Source: Clostridiales bacterium
GTDB lineage: Bacteria; Bacillota; Clostridia; Lachnospirales; Lachnospiraceae
Assembly (NCBI GenBank): GCA_019423795.1
Contig: JAHZAT010000005.1
Location: 1-64,000 of the forward strand
Length of the DNA stretch: 64,000 bases
Reading direction: 5' to 3'
Part shown: positions 52,900 to 60,992 of the stretch, one piece after another
How positions within the stretch are numbered: position 1 is the first letter of the stretch
How the letters are laid out: each line of letters begins with the position of its first letter
The notes under the pieces: model-generated
Database searches by the model: none
What the model was told of the DNA's origin: nothing
What the model saw: only the letters and a program-made list of their open reading frames with translations
Translations under genes and position numbers: made by a program

Positions 52900-53913
52900 T
52901 TATTTATCTGCTTCCAGTGCTGCTGCCTGTACACATGTGATTGCTACTGCACCAACGATATCTGATGCTACACATCCACGTGATAAGTCATTGACTGGTT
53001 TTGCGATTCCCTGTGTAATAGGTCCGAATGCCTGTGCTCCACCTAATCTCTGTACTAATTTGTATCCAATGTTACCAGCATCTAAGTCTGGGAATACTAA
53101 TACATTTGCTTTACCAGCAACTTCACTTCTTGGAGCCTTACTTGCTGCAACTTCTGGTACGATTGCTGCGTCAAGCTGTAATTCTCCACAGATCAAGTAC
53201 TGAGGGTATTTTTCTTTTGCGATGTTTGTTGCTTCTACAACTTTTGTTACATCATCATGTTTTGCACTTCCACATGTAGAATGGGATAACATTGCAACTC
53301 TAGGTGTTGCTCCGATCAACTGCTCAAATGTCTTAGCTGAGCTTGAAGCGATTGCTGCTAACTGTTCTGGGTTTGGATTCTGGTTCAGTCCACAGTCAGC
53401 GAATACGAAACATCCGTTTTCACCCATATCTTTAGCCTGTGTATCCATTAACATGAAGGCTGATACAATCTCTGTACCAGGTGCAGTCTTAACAACCTGA
53501 AGTGCTGCACGAAGTACGTTTGCAGAAGAGTTGATCGCTCCTGCTACCATTCCGTCTGCATCTCCAACTCTTACCATTGTTGCTCCGAAGAACAGTGGGT
53601 TGGATAGCAGAATCTCTTTTGCATCTTCTGGAAGCAGTCCTTTGCTCTTTCTTGCTTCACATAAAGATTCGATATATGTATTTAAATGATCACAGTTCTC
53701 TGGATCAACAAAAGAAGCTTTGGCTAAATCTAATCCTTCTGCTTCTGCTTTTGCCTTAATCTCTTCTTCTTTTCCAACTAAAATAATATCAGCGATCCCT
53801 TCACTGATAACCTCTGCTGCTGCTGTTAATGTTCTCATGTCTGTAGTTTCAGGCAGTACAACAGTTTTCTTATTTGTTTTTGCCTTGTTTTTAATCTCAT
53901 CAATAACACTCAT
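52900..53913 (-). CDS. pta: Phosphate acetyltransferase
   Basis: 337 residues from the ATG preceded by AAAGGAG, beginning MSVIDEIKNKAK. Short single-domain Pta that converts acetyl-CoA and phosphate to acetyl phosphate. Blocks: VVLPETTDMRTLTAA, MVRVGDADGMVAGA, FADCGLNQNPNPEQLA, MLSHSTCGSA and FPDLDAGNIGYKLVQRLGGA (in part). First gene of pta-ackA. Confidence 0.98.
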   Translation of the reverse strand: MSVIDEIKNKAKTNKKTVVLPETTDMRTLTAAAEVISEGIADIILVGKEEEIKAKAEAEGLDLAKASFVDPENCDHLNTYIESLCEARKSKGLLPEDAKEILLSNPLFFGATMVRVGDADGMVAGAINSSANVLRAALQVVKTAPGTEIVSAFMLMDTQAKDMGENGCFVFADCGLNQNPNPEQLAAIASSSAKTFEQLIGATPRVAMLSHSTCGSAKHDDVTKVVEATNIAKEKYPQYLICGELQLDAAIVPEVAASKAPRSEVAGKANVLVFPDLDAGNIGYKLVQRLGGAQAFGPITQGIAKPVNDLSRGCVASDIVGAVAITCVQAAALEADK

Positions 53914-53965
53914 TTTTCGCGTTGCTCCTTTCAACTTTCCAAAAAGATGAATTTAATCCTGTTAA

Positions 53966-53994
53966 ATTATACAACATCATTTCTGTGTATACAA
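53966..53994 (-). promoter_or_regulatory. Sigma-A-type promoter of pta-ackA
   Basis: On the minus strand TTGTAT (53994-53989), 17-nt spacer, TATAAT (53971-53966), 53 nt before the ATG. The rest of the 273-nt divergent gap is T-rich, with no gene seen. Confidence 0.7.
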
Positions 53995-54108
53995 TAATGG
54001 TATTTGTATTTTTCGTTGTACATTTCCAGAAAAATCTATATTCTATTCTACATTTTTTTGTTTTCTCTGACAAGATACTTGTTGCTCATTTTTCATTTTT
54101 TGTGCAAT

Positions 54109-54137
54109 TTTACTTTTATTCATTTGTGATTTATAAT
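54109..54137 (+). promoter_or_regulatory. Probable promoter of tmcAL
   Basis: TTTACT (54109-54114), 17-nt spacer, TATAAT (54132-54137), 49 nt before the ATG. Confidence 0.5.
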
Positions 54138-54186
54138 ACATTTACAAAATAAACGATTCAAATAAGGAATCTCGAAAGGATATTTT

Positions 54187-55398
54187 ATGAAAACAGCAGC
54201 TATCATTTGCGAATACAATCCATTTCACAATGGTCATGAATACCATATCATGCAGACAAGGAATATCACGGGTGCAGACTGCGTCATTGCCATCATGAGT
54301 GGAAACTATGTACAGCGCGGAACTCCGGCGGTTATGGACAAAAAAATACGTACCAAGTCTGCCCTTCTTGGAGGTGCCGATCTCGTGATCGAACTCCCCT
54401 TATTTGCAGCATGTTCATCTGCCCCTGATTTTGCAATTGGAGCTGTCAGTCTGCTTCACAAACTAGGGGTGATCGACTACCTTTCTTTTGGAAGTGAGTG
54501 TCAAGATATTAACAAACTTAAGCAGATCGCATCCTTTCTTATCCAATATAAAGAAGAAATCGAGCATGGTACAAAAGAGCTTATGAGTCTCGGACATTCT
54601 TATCCGAAAGCAAAAGAACTTTATCTTAGAGAGCATCTTGATGATACTTCTTTGATCGAAGTATTAAAACAGCCGAATAATATTCTTGGGATTGAATATT
54701 TAAAAGCTTTGCTACAGTTAGACAGCCCTATCATTCCCGTCTGTGTTACCCGTGTTTCAAACGATCATCACAGCAAGGAGTTGACACCTTCGATTTCTTC
54801 TGCAACATCCATCCGTGAAATCTTAGAACAAAACCAGATAAGCCCTTTATTCTCAAGAGTCCCTGAAGCTTTGCATGATATCTATCAGATGCATTATCAA
54901 AAAGATTTTCCTGTCTGCCTGGATGATTTTTCTCTGCTTTTACATGCAGCTATTTATTCTTGCGAAGATCTTACACAGATCAGCGGTATTTCAAGCGATT
55001 TTAAGGACCGTATTTTTAAGATGTTAAAATCTGATCTTTCTTTTGAAGAACTGATCAGTGCCTGTAAGACCAAAAACCTCACCTGGAGCAAAATAAGCAG
55101 AAATCTTTTGCATATCATGCTTGATATAACAAAAGAAAAGGTTGAAAAAGCACGAACTTACGATATGTCTCCTTATTTTCAGATTCTAGGTTTCAAACGT
55201 TCTGCTTCCTTCCTGATCGGGAATATCAAAAGAAAATCTTCCATCCCTATGGTCCGCCATCTGCGTGTTATGAATGATCCTTTATCCAAAGATCAAGAAG
55301 AATTATTATCTACAGAACAACGTGCCAACCAGTTATATCGTACCGTGATCGGACAGAAATTTCATACGATCATAAAAGATGAGCAGATCATCTTCTAG
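54187..55398 (+). CDS. tmcAL: tRNA(Met) cytidine acetate ligase
   Basis: 403 residues, the YlbM family. It activates acetate with ATP and acetylates C34 of elongator tRNA(Met) to ac4C. The N-terminal nucleotidyltransferase motif is CEYNPFHNGHEYH, with GNYVQRGTPAVMDK and, later, SSATSIREIL. A C-terminal helical tRNA-binding part follows. Its place beside pta-ackA is notable since acetate is its substrate, though tmcAL-pta-ackA adjacency is common in Firmicutes. AAAGGA precedes the ATG. Confidence 0.95.
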   Translation: MKTAAIICEYNPFHNGHEYHIMQTRNITGADCVIAIMSGNYVQRGTPAVMDKKIRTKSALLGGADLVIELPLFAACSSAPDFAIGAVSLLHKLGVIDYLSFGSECQDINKLKQIASFLIQYKEEIEHGTKELMSLGHSYPKAKELYLREHLDDTSLIEVLKQPNNILGIEYLKALLQLDSPIIPVCVTRVSNDHHSKELTPSISSATSIREILEQNQISPLFSRVPEALHDIYQMHYQKDFPVCLDDFSLLLHAAIYSCEDLTQISGISSDFKDRIFKMLKSDLSFEELISACKTKNLTWSKISRNLLHIMLDITKEKVEKARTYDMSPYFQILGFKRSASFLIGNIKRKSSIPMVRHLRVMNDPLSKDQEELLSTEQRANQLYRTVIGQKFHTIIKDEQIIF

Positions 55399-55402
55399 TT
55401 TC

Positions 55403-55445
55403 ATCTCCCGCTTCATACACTATAAAAAGAAAGCGGGAGATTTTT
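55403..55445 (+). terminator. Terminator of tmcAL overlapping the ylbJ ribosome site
   Basis: ATCTCCCGCTT (55403-55413) pairs perfectly with AAGCGGGAGAT (55431-55441) across 17 nt, followed by TTTTTC. The GGGAG in the right arm is also the only ribosome binding site for the ATG at 55447, so when formed the hairpin both ends tmcAL and hides the ylbJ start. Confidence 0.75.
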
Positions 55446-55446
55446 C

Positions 55447-56358
55447 ATGAAAACCAGTTTTATCCAGTTTTTACTTATTTTTAGTGTTCTTTCCTTGTTA
55501 TTTTTTCCACAAACATCGGTCCAAGGCGCAAAAAATGGGCTGATTTTATGGTCTGCAACGATCACACCGACTCTTTTACCTTTTTTACTGCTCACTGGTT
55601 TTATGCAATATTACCAAACGTTCCATCTGATCTCCCGGCTCTTTTACCCCCTCAAAAAACTTTTTCCTGGTATCAATGAGGACTTTTTTTACACCTGTAT
55701 TCTAGGTTTTTTTTGTGGATGTCCCCTCGGTGCGAAGATCATTGATGATTTTATTTCTTGTGGATCTTTTACGAAATCTGAAGGAGAAAAGCTATTATAT
55801 ACCTGCAATCAGATCAGTCCCATGTTCTCTGCTGGATATACTCTTACATTGATCCTTCATGGCAAAATTTCTGCTCTGCGCTTTTTCTTTTGCCTGTATT
55901 TTCCTGTCATGTGTTATCTGATCTATCTGGTCTTTTTATTTTTTACAAGCGATTTTCTACATACACACCACTCTTCTCCCACCATTGCACACAAAAAATC
56001 AGCAGATCAGGTAATCTTTGATAGTCTTCATTCCATTTTCATGATCGGAATCTGTATTATGATCTTTTCAATTGCCGTTTCTCTTTTAGAAATTCTTCCA
56101 CTTCCTTTCTATTTAAAAAGAGGATTGACCGCTGTTCTTGAAATCACAAATGCCATCTCCCATTTTGGTTCTTCCCATATATCTATCGGCCACAAAGTCA
56201 TATTATTGTGTATGATCACTTCTTTTGGCGGGTTGTCTGCTGCCGTGCAGACTTTAAGTGTATACAAAAAGAGCAGACTCTCCCTCTGGAAATATCTGCT
56301 CATAAGATCTCTTTTTAGTGTTTCAAGCGGACTACTTGCTTATCTAGTCTTCATCTGA
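55447..56358 (+). CDS. YlbJ-like sporulation integral membrane protein
   Basis: 303 residues, shorter than the ~400 of B. subtilis YlbJ. About eight membrane helices with Gate/nucleoside-recognition-type blocks: LWSATITPTLLPFLLLTGF, FFCGCPLGAKIIDDF, EGEKLLYTCNQISPMFSAGY (in part). The B. subtilis gene is sigma-E controlled and needed for good spores; the function here is by homology. The 3' end overlaps the convergent coiled-coil gene by 15 nt. The missing length is mainly at the N-terminus and in the middle. Confidence 0.82.
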   Translation: MKTSFIQFLLIFSVLSLLFFPQTSVQGAKNGLILWSATITPTLLPFLLLTGFMQYYQTFHLISRLFYPLKKLFPGINEDFFYTCILGFFCGCPLGAKIIDDFISCGSFTKSEGEKLLYTCNQISPMFSAGYTLTLILHGKISALRFFFCLYFPVMCYLIYLVFLFFTSDFLHTHHSSPTIAHKKSADQVIFDSLHSIFMIGICIMIFSIAVSLLEILPLPFYLKRGLTAVLEITNAISHFGSSHISIGHKVILLCMITSFGGLSAAVQTLSVYKKSRLSLWKYLLIRSLFSVSSGLLAYLVFI

Positions 56359-56952
56359 AATGAAATCTTCTACCGTTCTTGTTCTTGCCTGTGGAATGCT
56401 GACTCCGGAAAGCTGTTCTTCTATCTCCTTCGCATTCGTTTTAATCGATGCAAGATCTGAATCTAATGCGGATAACAACTGGTTAAACACACTCTCCTGT
56501 GCTTCTTTGACACTTGCCACATAACCTTGTACATCTTCCATGATCTCATTGACATAGCGCAATGCACCTGCACGGATCTGATCTGCTTCTTCATTCGCAT
56601 TATGTACAACACTTCTTGCTGTATCTTTGGCGTGAGTTTCAATCTCATTCGCTCTCATCTTTGCCATCTCAACGACCTCATTCTGATCGATCAATTCTCC
56701 TGCATCTCTTGCTGCCTGATCGATCATCTGCTGTGACTTCACTCTAGCATCTTCCAAGATCGCATCTTTGTTCAGAATGATCTTATGGCTTCGTTCAATC
56801 TCACCTGGAATCTGCTTCCTTAATTCCTCGATCACTGTCATCAATACATCTTTCTCGATCATAATCTTACCTGGACTAAATCTTGCTGGTTTTGCTTCGT
56901 CGATCAGTACTTCAATATCATCAATCATCTCATGTAAATACTTCTCACTCAT
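56344..56952 (-). CDS. Coiled-coil protein of unknown function (DivIVA/V-ATPase-H-like)
   Basis: 202 residues from ATG 56952 (AGGAGG 9 nt upstream; ATG 56958 is possible, 204 residues). It has no signal or membrane segment. Nearly all helix: an N-terminal part (KYLHEMIDDIEVLIDEAK, FSPGKIMIEKDVLMTVIEEL in part), then heptad-like Ala/Glu/Gln coiled coil (about 55-185) and an acidic end EDFISDED. The pattern is like DivIVA/GpsB or ATPase stalk proteins. I do not recognise a function. It is 14 nt after coaD, in the coaD-rsmD operon. Confidence 0.8.
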   Translation of the reverse strand: MSEKYLHEMIDDIEVLIDEAKPARFSPGKIMIEKDVLMTVIEELRKQIPGEIERSHKIILNKDAILEDARVKSQQMIDQAARDAGELIDQNEVVEMAKMRANEIETHAKDTARSVVHNANEEADQIRAGALRYVNEIMEDVQGYVASVKEAQESVFNQLLSALDSDLASIKTNAKEIEEQLSGVSIPQARTRTVEDFISDED

Positions 56953-56965
56953 ATTCATTCGCCTC

Positions 56966-57445
56966 CTATGATTTAAATTTCTTCTCAAGACATTCTTGTA
57001 CGTAAGGCGGTACCATCTCAGAAACATCTCCATGATAAGATGCAATTTCCTTTACGATCGTGGAACTTACATAAGAATACTCAATGCTGGTTGTAAAAAA
57101 CATGGTATCTAAGTCTTTATCCAATCTCGCATTTGTCTGTGCAATTTGAATCTCATACTCAAAATCAGTTACTGCGCGTAGTCCTCGGACTGATACACTG
57201 GCTCCCTGTTGTTTTGCAAAGTCTACCAACAATCCAGAAAATGACATAACCTCTACATTATCAAGATGACTTGTCACTTTTCGTATCATATCAACCTTCT
57301 CTTGTGTTGTAAACATTGGTTTCTTTGCACTATTTACCAATACTGCGATGATCAGCTTGTCAAAAACCTTGGCTGAACGCTCTATAATATCAATATGTCC
57401 ATAAGTCACCGGGTCAAAGCTTCCCGGATAAACTGCAATACTCAT
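56966..57445 (-). CDS. coaD: Phosphopantetheine adenylyltransferase
   Basis: 159 residues, the usual length. Next-to-last step of CoA synthesis. AVYPGSFDPVTYGHIDIIERS holds the T/HxGH nucleotidyltransferase motif; RGLRAVTDFEYEIQIAQTN and the ISSTxVR-like VSSTIVKEIA complete the site. GGAGG precedes the ATG; it is 3 nt after rsmD. Confidence 0.98.
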   Translation of the reverse strand: MSIAVYPGSFDPVTYGHIDIIERSAKVFDKLIIAVLVNSAKKPMFTTQEKVDMIRKVTSHLDNVEVMSFSGLLVDFAKQQGASVSVRGLRAVTDFEYEIQIAQTNARLDKDLDTMFFTTSIEYSYVSSTIVKEIASYHGDVSEMVPPYVQECLEKKFKS

Positions 57446-57448
57446 CTT

Positions 57449-58006
57449 CTAATCCTCCACTGTTTTCATCAAAAATGTATGTTTATTTGTCTTGTATTCT
57501 TTTACTCTTATAACCTTTAATTTCTCAAAATCTGGTATCTCTGTGTCAAGAGACGATTCCACGATAACTACCGTATCTTCTGTACAGATAGAGGATCGAT
57601 CTATGATTGATAATACTTCTTCTTCAAATCCTTTCTTATATGGAGGATCCATAAAAATATGATCAAATGTTACATTCTTCGTCTCTAACTGCCTGATCGC
57701 TGAATTCACATCTGTTGCCAGAACCTGTGCTTTCTTATCAAGCTTTGTATATCTTAAATTCTCTCGAATGCATCTTAATGCAGGTTTTGCTTTCTCAACA
57801 AAATAAGCTTCCTTTGCTCCTCTGCTCAATGCCTCGATCCCGATTCCTCCACTTCCAGAGAAAAGATCCAGAAATGTACTTCCCAGGATATCATACTGAA
57901 TCATATTAAATAACGTCTCTTTGATGCGATCCTGGGTTGGTCTTGTCTCCATTCCTTCGATCGTCTTTAATTTTAAACTCTTCGCACTTCCTGCTACGAC
58001 TCTCAT
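57449..58006 (-). CDS. rsmD: 16S rRNA (guanine966-N2)-methyltransferase RsmD
   Basis: 185 residues. Begins MRVVAGSAKSLKLKT, then RPTQDRIKETLFNM, SAM loop FLDLFSGSGGIGIEALSRGA (in part) and the catalytic DPPY in HIFMDPPYKKG. It methylates one guanine of 16S rRNA. rsmD-coaD is a common pair. Confidence 0.97.
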   Translation of the reverse strand: MRVVAGSAKSLKLKTIEGMETRPTQDRIKETLFNMIQYDILGSTFLDLFSGSGGIGIEALSRGAKEAYFVEKAKPALRCIRENLRYTKLDKKAQVLATDVNSAIRQLETKNVTFDHIFMDPPYKKGFEEEVLSIIDRSSICTEDTVVIVESSLDTEIPDFEKLKVIRVKEYKTNKHTFLMKTVED

Positions 58007-58115
58007 ATCTATGTATATTCCTTGTCTTTTATTTGCTTTGCAAAGTTATTCCACTTTTGCTCACTATTTCTTTTATTTTATTATATCTACAGATTTTGTC
58101 AACCGACAAACCAAT

Positions 58116-58167
58116 ATTTCAGAAAGAGACAGTCAAAGTTTATACTTTCGCTGCCTCTTTCTGAAAT
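58116..58167. repeat. Inverted repeat (hairpin) upstream of rsmD
   Basis: Exact 13-bp arms ATTTCAGAAAGAG (58116-58128) and CTCTTTCTGAAAT (58155-58167), 26-nt loop. Together with the next hairpin it lies between the SASP stop and rsmD. It may end SASP transcription, though a clean T-run is lacking. Confidence 0.6.
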
Positions 58168-58172
58168 CTTAT

Positions 58173-58225
58173 GATGTATCCGGATTGCTTCATTGCTACG
58201 CAATTTCGCAATCCTCAAACATCAT
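58173..58225. repeat. Palindromic GGATTGC element after the SASP gene
   Basis: GATGT and ACATC at the rim, then GGATTGC (58182-58188) and GCAATCC (58207-58213) around a short inner GCTACGC-type core. On the minus strand it reads GGATTGCGAAATTGCG and so on. It looks like a dispersed palindromic unit and could be a terminator part. Confidence 0.5.
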
Positions 58226-58234
58226 CTTATCTAA

Positions 58235-58456
58235 TTAGCGAGACATTTCTTCTTCCTGTCTGCGGATCATTTTACGAACCATCTCTCCTCCGACAGATCC
58301 TGCCTGAGCAGTTGTTAAGTGTCCGTTATATCCTTCTTTTAAATCCACACCGATCTCATTTGCAACTTCGAACTTAAATCTGTCTAAGGCTCCTCTCGCT
58401 TCTGGTACCTCGACTCTGTTTGTTCCTTTGCTTCTTGCTGAAGTTCGTTCTTCCAT
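58235..58456 (-). CDS. Alpha/beta-type small acid-soluble spore protein
   Basis: 73 residues. Coats and protects spore DNA. Both family signatures are present: the GPR protease site region KFEVANEIGV and the C-terminal DLKEGYNGHLTTAQAGSVGGEMVRKMI (in part), which contacts DNA. The basic N-terminus has SKGTNRVEVPEARGALD. GGAGG precedes the ATG. This is direct evidence that the organism, or a recent ancestor, makes spores. It should be under sigma-G; a candidate promoter upstream (GTATC ... CATATACTA) is only a partial match. Confidence 0.95.
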   Translation of the reverse strand: MEERTSARSKGTNRVEVPEARGALDRFKFEVANEIGVDLKEGYNGHLTTAQAGSVGGEMVRKMIRRQEEEMSR

Positions 58457-58590
58457 GTTGAAAGTCCTCCATTTCTTTTGTTTTGTTATCTGTTACGCTC
58501 ATAGTATATGCAAGCGTACAAAAGATACACTGGGAGTTTTTACATGATGTTGCATTTTATGGATTGTTATTTTTTGACACTTACATCATT

Positions 58591-58863
58591 TTAATAACGA
58601 ACATGAAATCTTTTCTCATTTTCTTCATATGGACGTTCTTCTTTCTCGATCTCATCCACTCGAACGAAACGATTTCCTGTCTGGATCAAATTTAAAAATT
58701 TCTCAATTTCAACTCTGGTTCCCTGAACTTCTGCTGTCACTGATCCATCAGACATATTTTTCACCCATCCTGTCAAATGACATCTTTCTGCATTCATCGC
58801 TACAAAAAAACGAAATCCTACTCCTTGGACTCTTCCTGTAAATCTTAAATAAAAACGTACCAT
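58591..58863 (-). CDS. Acylphosphatase
   Basis: 90 residues. Hydrolyses acyl phosphates such as acetyl phosphate. Signature 1 is GRVQGVGFRFFV with the catalytic Arg; signature 2 is GWVKNMSDGSVTAEVQG with the catalytic Asn. It lies 15 nt after recG. Acetyl phosphate is also the Pta-AckA intermediate made by genes 5 kb away. Confidence 0.95.
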   Translation of the reverse strand: MVRFYLRFTGRVQGVGFRFFVAMNAERCHLTGWVKNMSDGSVTAEVQGTRVEIEKFLNLIQTGNRFVRVDEIEKEERPYEENEKRFHVRY

Positions 58864-58878
58864 ACGATATACCTCCTA

Positions 58879-60909
58879 TTATATATTCCTTGCAAGCCCA
58901 ATCTGTTTTTCTAATCTGCTGTTCTTCAAATTCGAAAAATCAAATCCGCTTTCCTCCAGTTGTTTTACCGCATCAGCTGCCTGTTTCATAATATCTGCAT
59001 TGGTATAGATATCTGCCAGAACAAAATCCATCATCCCGCTTTGTCTGACTCCGAAGAAATCACCCGGTCCTCGAAGTTTTAAGTCTTCATTTGCTATATA
59101 AAATCCATCATTTGATTTATTCAACACTTCAAGACGCTGCATCGTTTCTTTCTTCTTGGAACTCGTCATAAAAATGCAATAGGACTGATAGCCGCCACGT
59201 CCGACACGTCCTCTTAACTGATGAAGCTGTGCAAGTCCAAAACGTTCTGCATTCTCCACCATCATAACCGTTGCATTTGGCACATTCACGCCGACTTCAA
59301 CAACCGTTGTTGATACTAAAACATCAATCTTGCCTTCTGAAAAATCATCCATGACTTTCTGCTTGTCCGCTGCCTTCATCTTTCCATGAAGGTAACTGAT
59401 CCTTACCGATGGTGCAAACTGGCTTCTCAACATCTGCGCATACTGAATGACATTTTCTCCTTCCATCGTCTCACTTTCTTCAACCATCGGACAGATAATA
59501 TATACCTGTCTTCCCTGACTGACCTGTTTCTCAATGAAACGATATGCCGTCGGGCGGTAACTTGTGTTGACTACGCAGTTTTTGATCGGCAACCGCTCTG
59601 CCGGCAGTTCATCGATGATTGATACATCAAGATCACCATATAAAATGATCGCCAATGTTCTTGGAATCGGTGTCGCACTCATAACAAGTACATGTGGTTT
59701 CTCACCTTTTAGCGATAAACTTTCTCTTTGTCTTACTCCAAATCGATGTTGTTCATCCGTGATAACCAATGCTAACTTGTTATATTCCACCTTATCCTGA
59801 ATGACCGCATGAGTTCCGATCACAATATCTACTTCTCCATCTTTGATCTTTTGATAGGTTTCTCTTTTTTCTTTTGCCTTTGTGGAACCTGTCAGCAATG
59901 CGATCTTTATATCATAAGATTCTAAAAGTTCTGTAAATGATTCATAATGCTGAGCTGCAAGCACTTCCGTTGGCGCCATCAAAACCCCTTGGTATCCTGC
60001 TTTGGCACACATTAATAATAAAATAACCGCAAGGATCGTCTTTCCAGATCCTACATCACCCTGTACCAGACGATTCATAACCTTACCAGACGCCATGTCT
60101 TTTGCCATCTCATTTAACGCTCTTTTCTGTGCTGTAGTCAACTCGTACGGAAGATTCTTCAATAGTTCTTTTGCTTCCTTGCAAACCCCGATCTTGTATC
60201 CTTCTTCCTTGAGATCTTCTCCTGATGTGATCATATGCATCGCTGCGATAAAAATAAAAAATTCATCAAAAATCAACCTTTTCTTTGCTTTGATCAACTG
60301 CTCTTTTGATTCCGGAAAATGAATATTCCAGATTGCCTGATGATATTCCATTGGCTGATATTGATCTAAAATATTTTGCGGAAGATATTCTGGAATATGA
60401 AAGATATAGTCTTTTGTCTGTGCCACAGCCTTAGAAACAAGTTTATTGGTAAGTCCACTTGTTAATGGATATACTGGCTGCAATGTCTCCTGTTTAGCTT
60501 CATAATCTTCCTTTGTAAAGATCTCTGGATGTTCCATCGTGATCCGTCCATTTTTATAGATCGGAGTTCCCGTAAATATATAATCTCTTCCCTGATGTAA
60601 TTGTTTCTTTAAATATGGCATATTGTACCAGACAAGCATGATCGTTCCTGTATAATCTTTCGCTGTGCATGTAACAATCTTCATTCTTTTTGCATACTGA
60701 ATATGAACTTCCGAATTGATACGAACGAAAATAGATACTCTCTGGCCAATCTCGATCTCATTGACATCTTTGGGATCTTCATAGGTAAGATAATACTTTG
60801 GATACATCGTGATCAGACTGTCTACATCACGGATTCCAAGTCGTCCAAAAGCTGTCGCACTCTTTTCCCCAATTCCTTTTAATTCTATGATATTTGTTGT
60901 GCCATCCAT
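58879..60909 (-). CDS. recG: ATP-dependent DNA helicase RecG
   Basis: 676 residues. N-terminal wedge/OB domain (KGIGEKSATAFGRLGI, VSIFVRINSEVHI), then superfamily 2 motor: motif I VQGDVGSGKT, Ia MAPTEVLAAQHYE, II DEQH (Walker B form used by RecG), III MSATPIPRT, VI QLRGRVGRG. It rescues stalled replication forks by reversal. Confidence 0.98.
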   Translation of the reverse strand: MDGTTNIIELKGIGEKSATAFGRLGIRDVDSLITMYPKYYLTYEDPKDVNEIEIGQRVSIFVRINSEVHIQYAKRMKIVTCTAKDYTGTIMLVWYNMPYLKKQLHQGRDYIFTGTPIYKNGRITMEHPEIFTKEDYEAKQETLQPVYPLTSGLTNKLVSKAVAQTKDYIFHIPEYLPQNILDQYQPMEYHQAIWNIHFPESKEQLIKAKKRLIFDEFFIFIAAMHMITSGEDLKEEGYKIGVCKEAKELLKNLPYELTTAQKRALNEMAKDMASGKVMNRLVQGDVGSGKTILAVILLLMCAKAGYQGVLMAPTEVLAAQHYESFTELLESYDIKIALLTGSTKAKEKRETYQKIKDGEVDIVIGTHAVIQDKVEYNKLALVITDEQHRFGVRQRESLSLKGEKPHVLVMSATPIPRTLAIILYGDLDVSIIDELPAERLPIKNCVVNTSYRPTAYRFIEKQVSQGRQVYIICPMVEESETMEGENVIQYAQMLRSQFAPSVRISYLHGKMKAADKQKVMDDFSEGKIDVLVSTTVVEVGVNVPNATVMMVENAERFGLAQLHQLRGRVGRGGYQSYCIFMTSSKKKETMQRLEVLNKSNDGFYIANEDLKLRGPGDFFGVRQSGMMDFVLADIYTNADIMKQAADAVKQLEESGFDFSNLKNSRLEKQIGLARNI

Positions 60910-60956
60910 CTTCTGTCTCCTTCAAAATTCTTTATCATATTCTCACGAAAAGCAAA

Positions 60957-60982
60957 GAAATCCCGCCATCAAGCGGGATTTC
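60957..60982 (-). terminator. Rho-independent terminator of the Asp23-DAK2 operon
   Basis: Perfect 10-bp stem GAAATCCCGC (60957-60966)/GCGGGATTTC (60973-60982), 6-nt loop, T-rich minus-strand tail TTTGCTTTT. It starts 11 nt after the DAK2 gene stop. Confidence 0.85.
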
Positions 60983-60992
60983 CCATCTTCTC

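Noticed and set aside
53922..54152. Plus-strand ORF in the pta-tmcAL gap
   Set aside because: Phe/Val-rich product of a T-rich promoter region; no ribosome site.
58490..58530. Sigma-G promoter for the SASP gene
   Set aside because: GTATC and CATATACTA on the minus strand are only partial matches in sequence; kept as a remark, not a feature.
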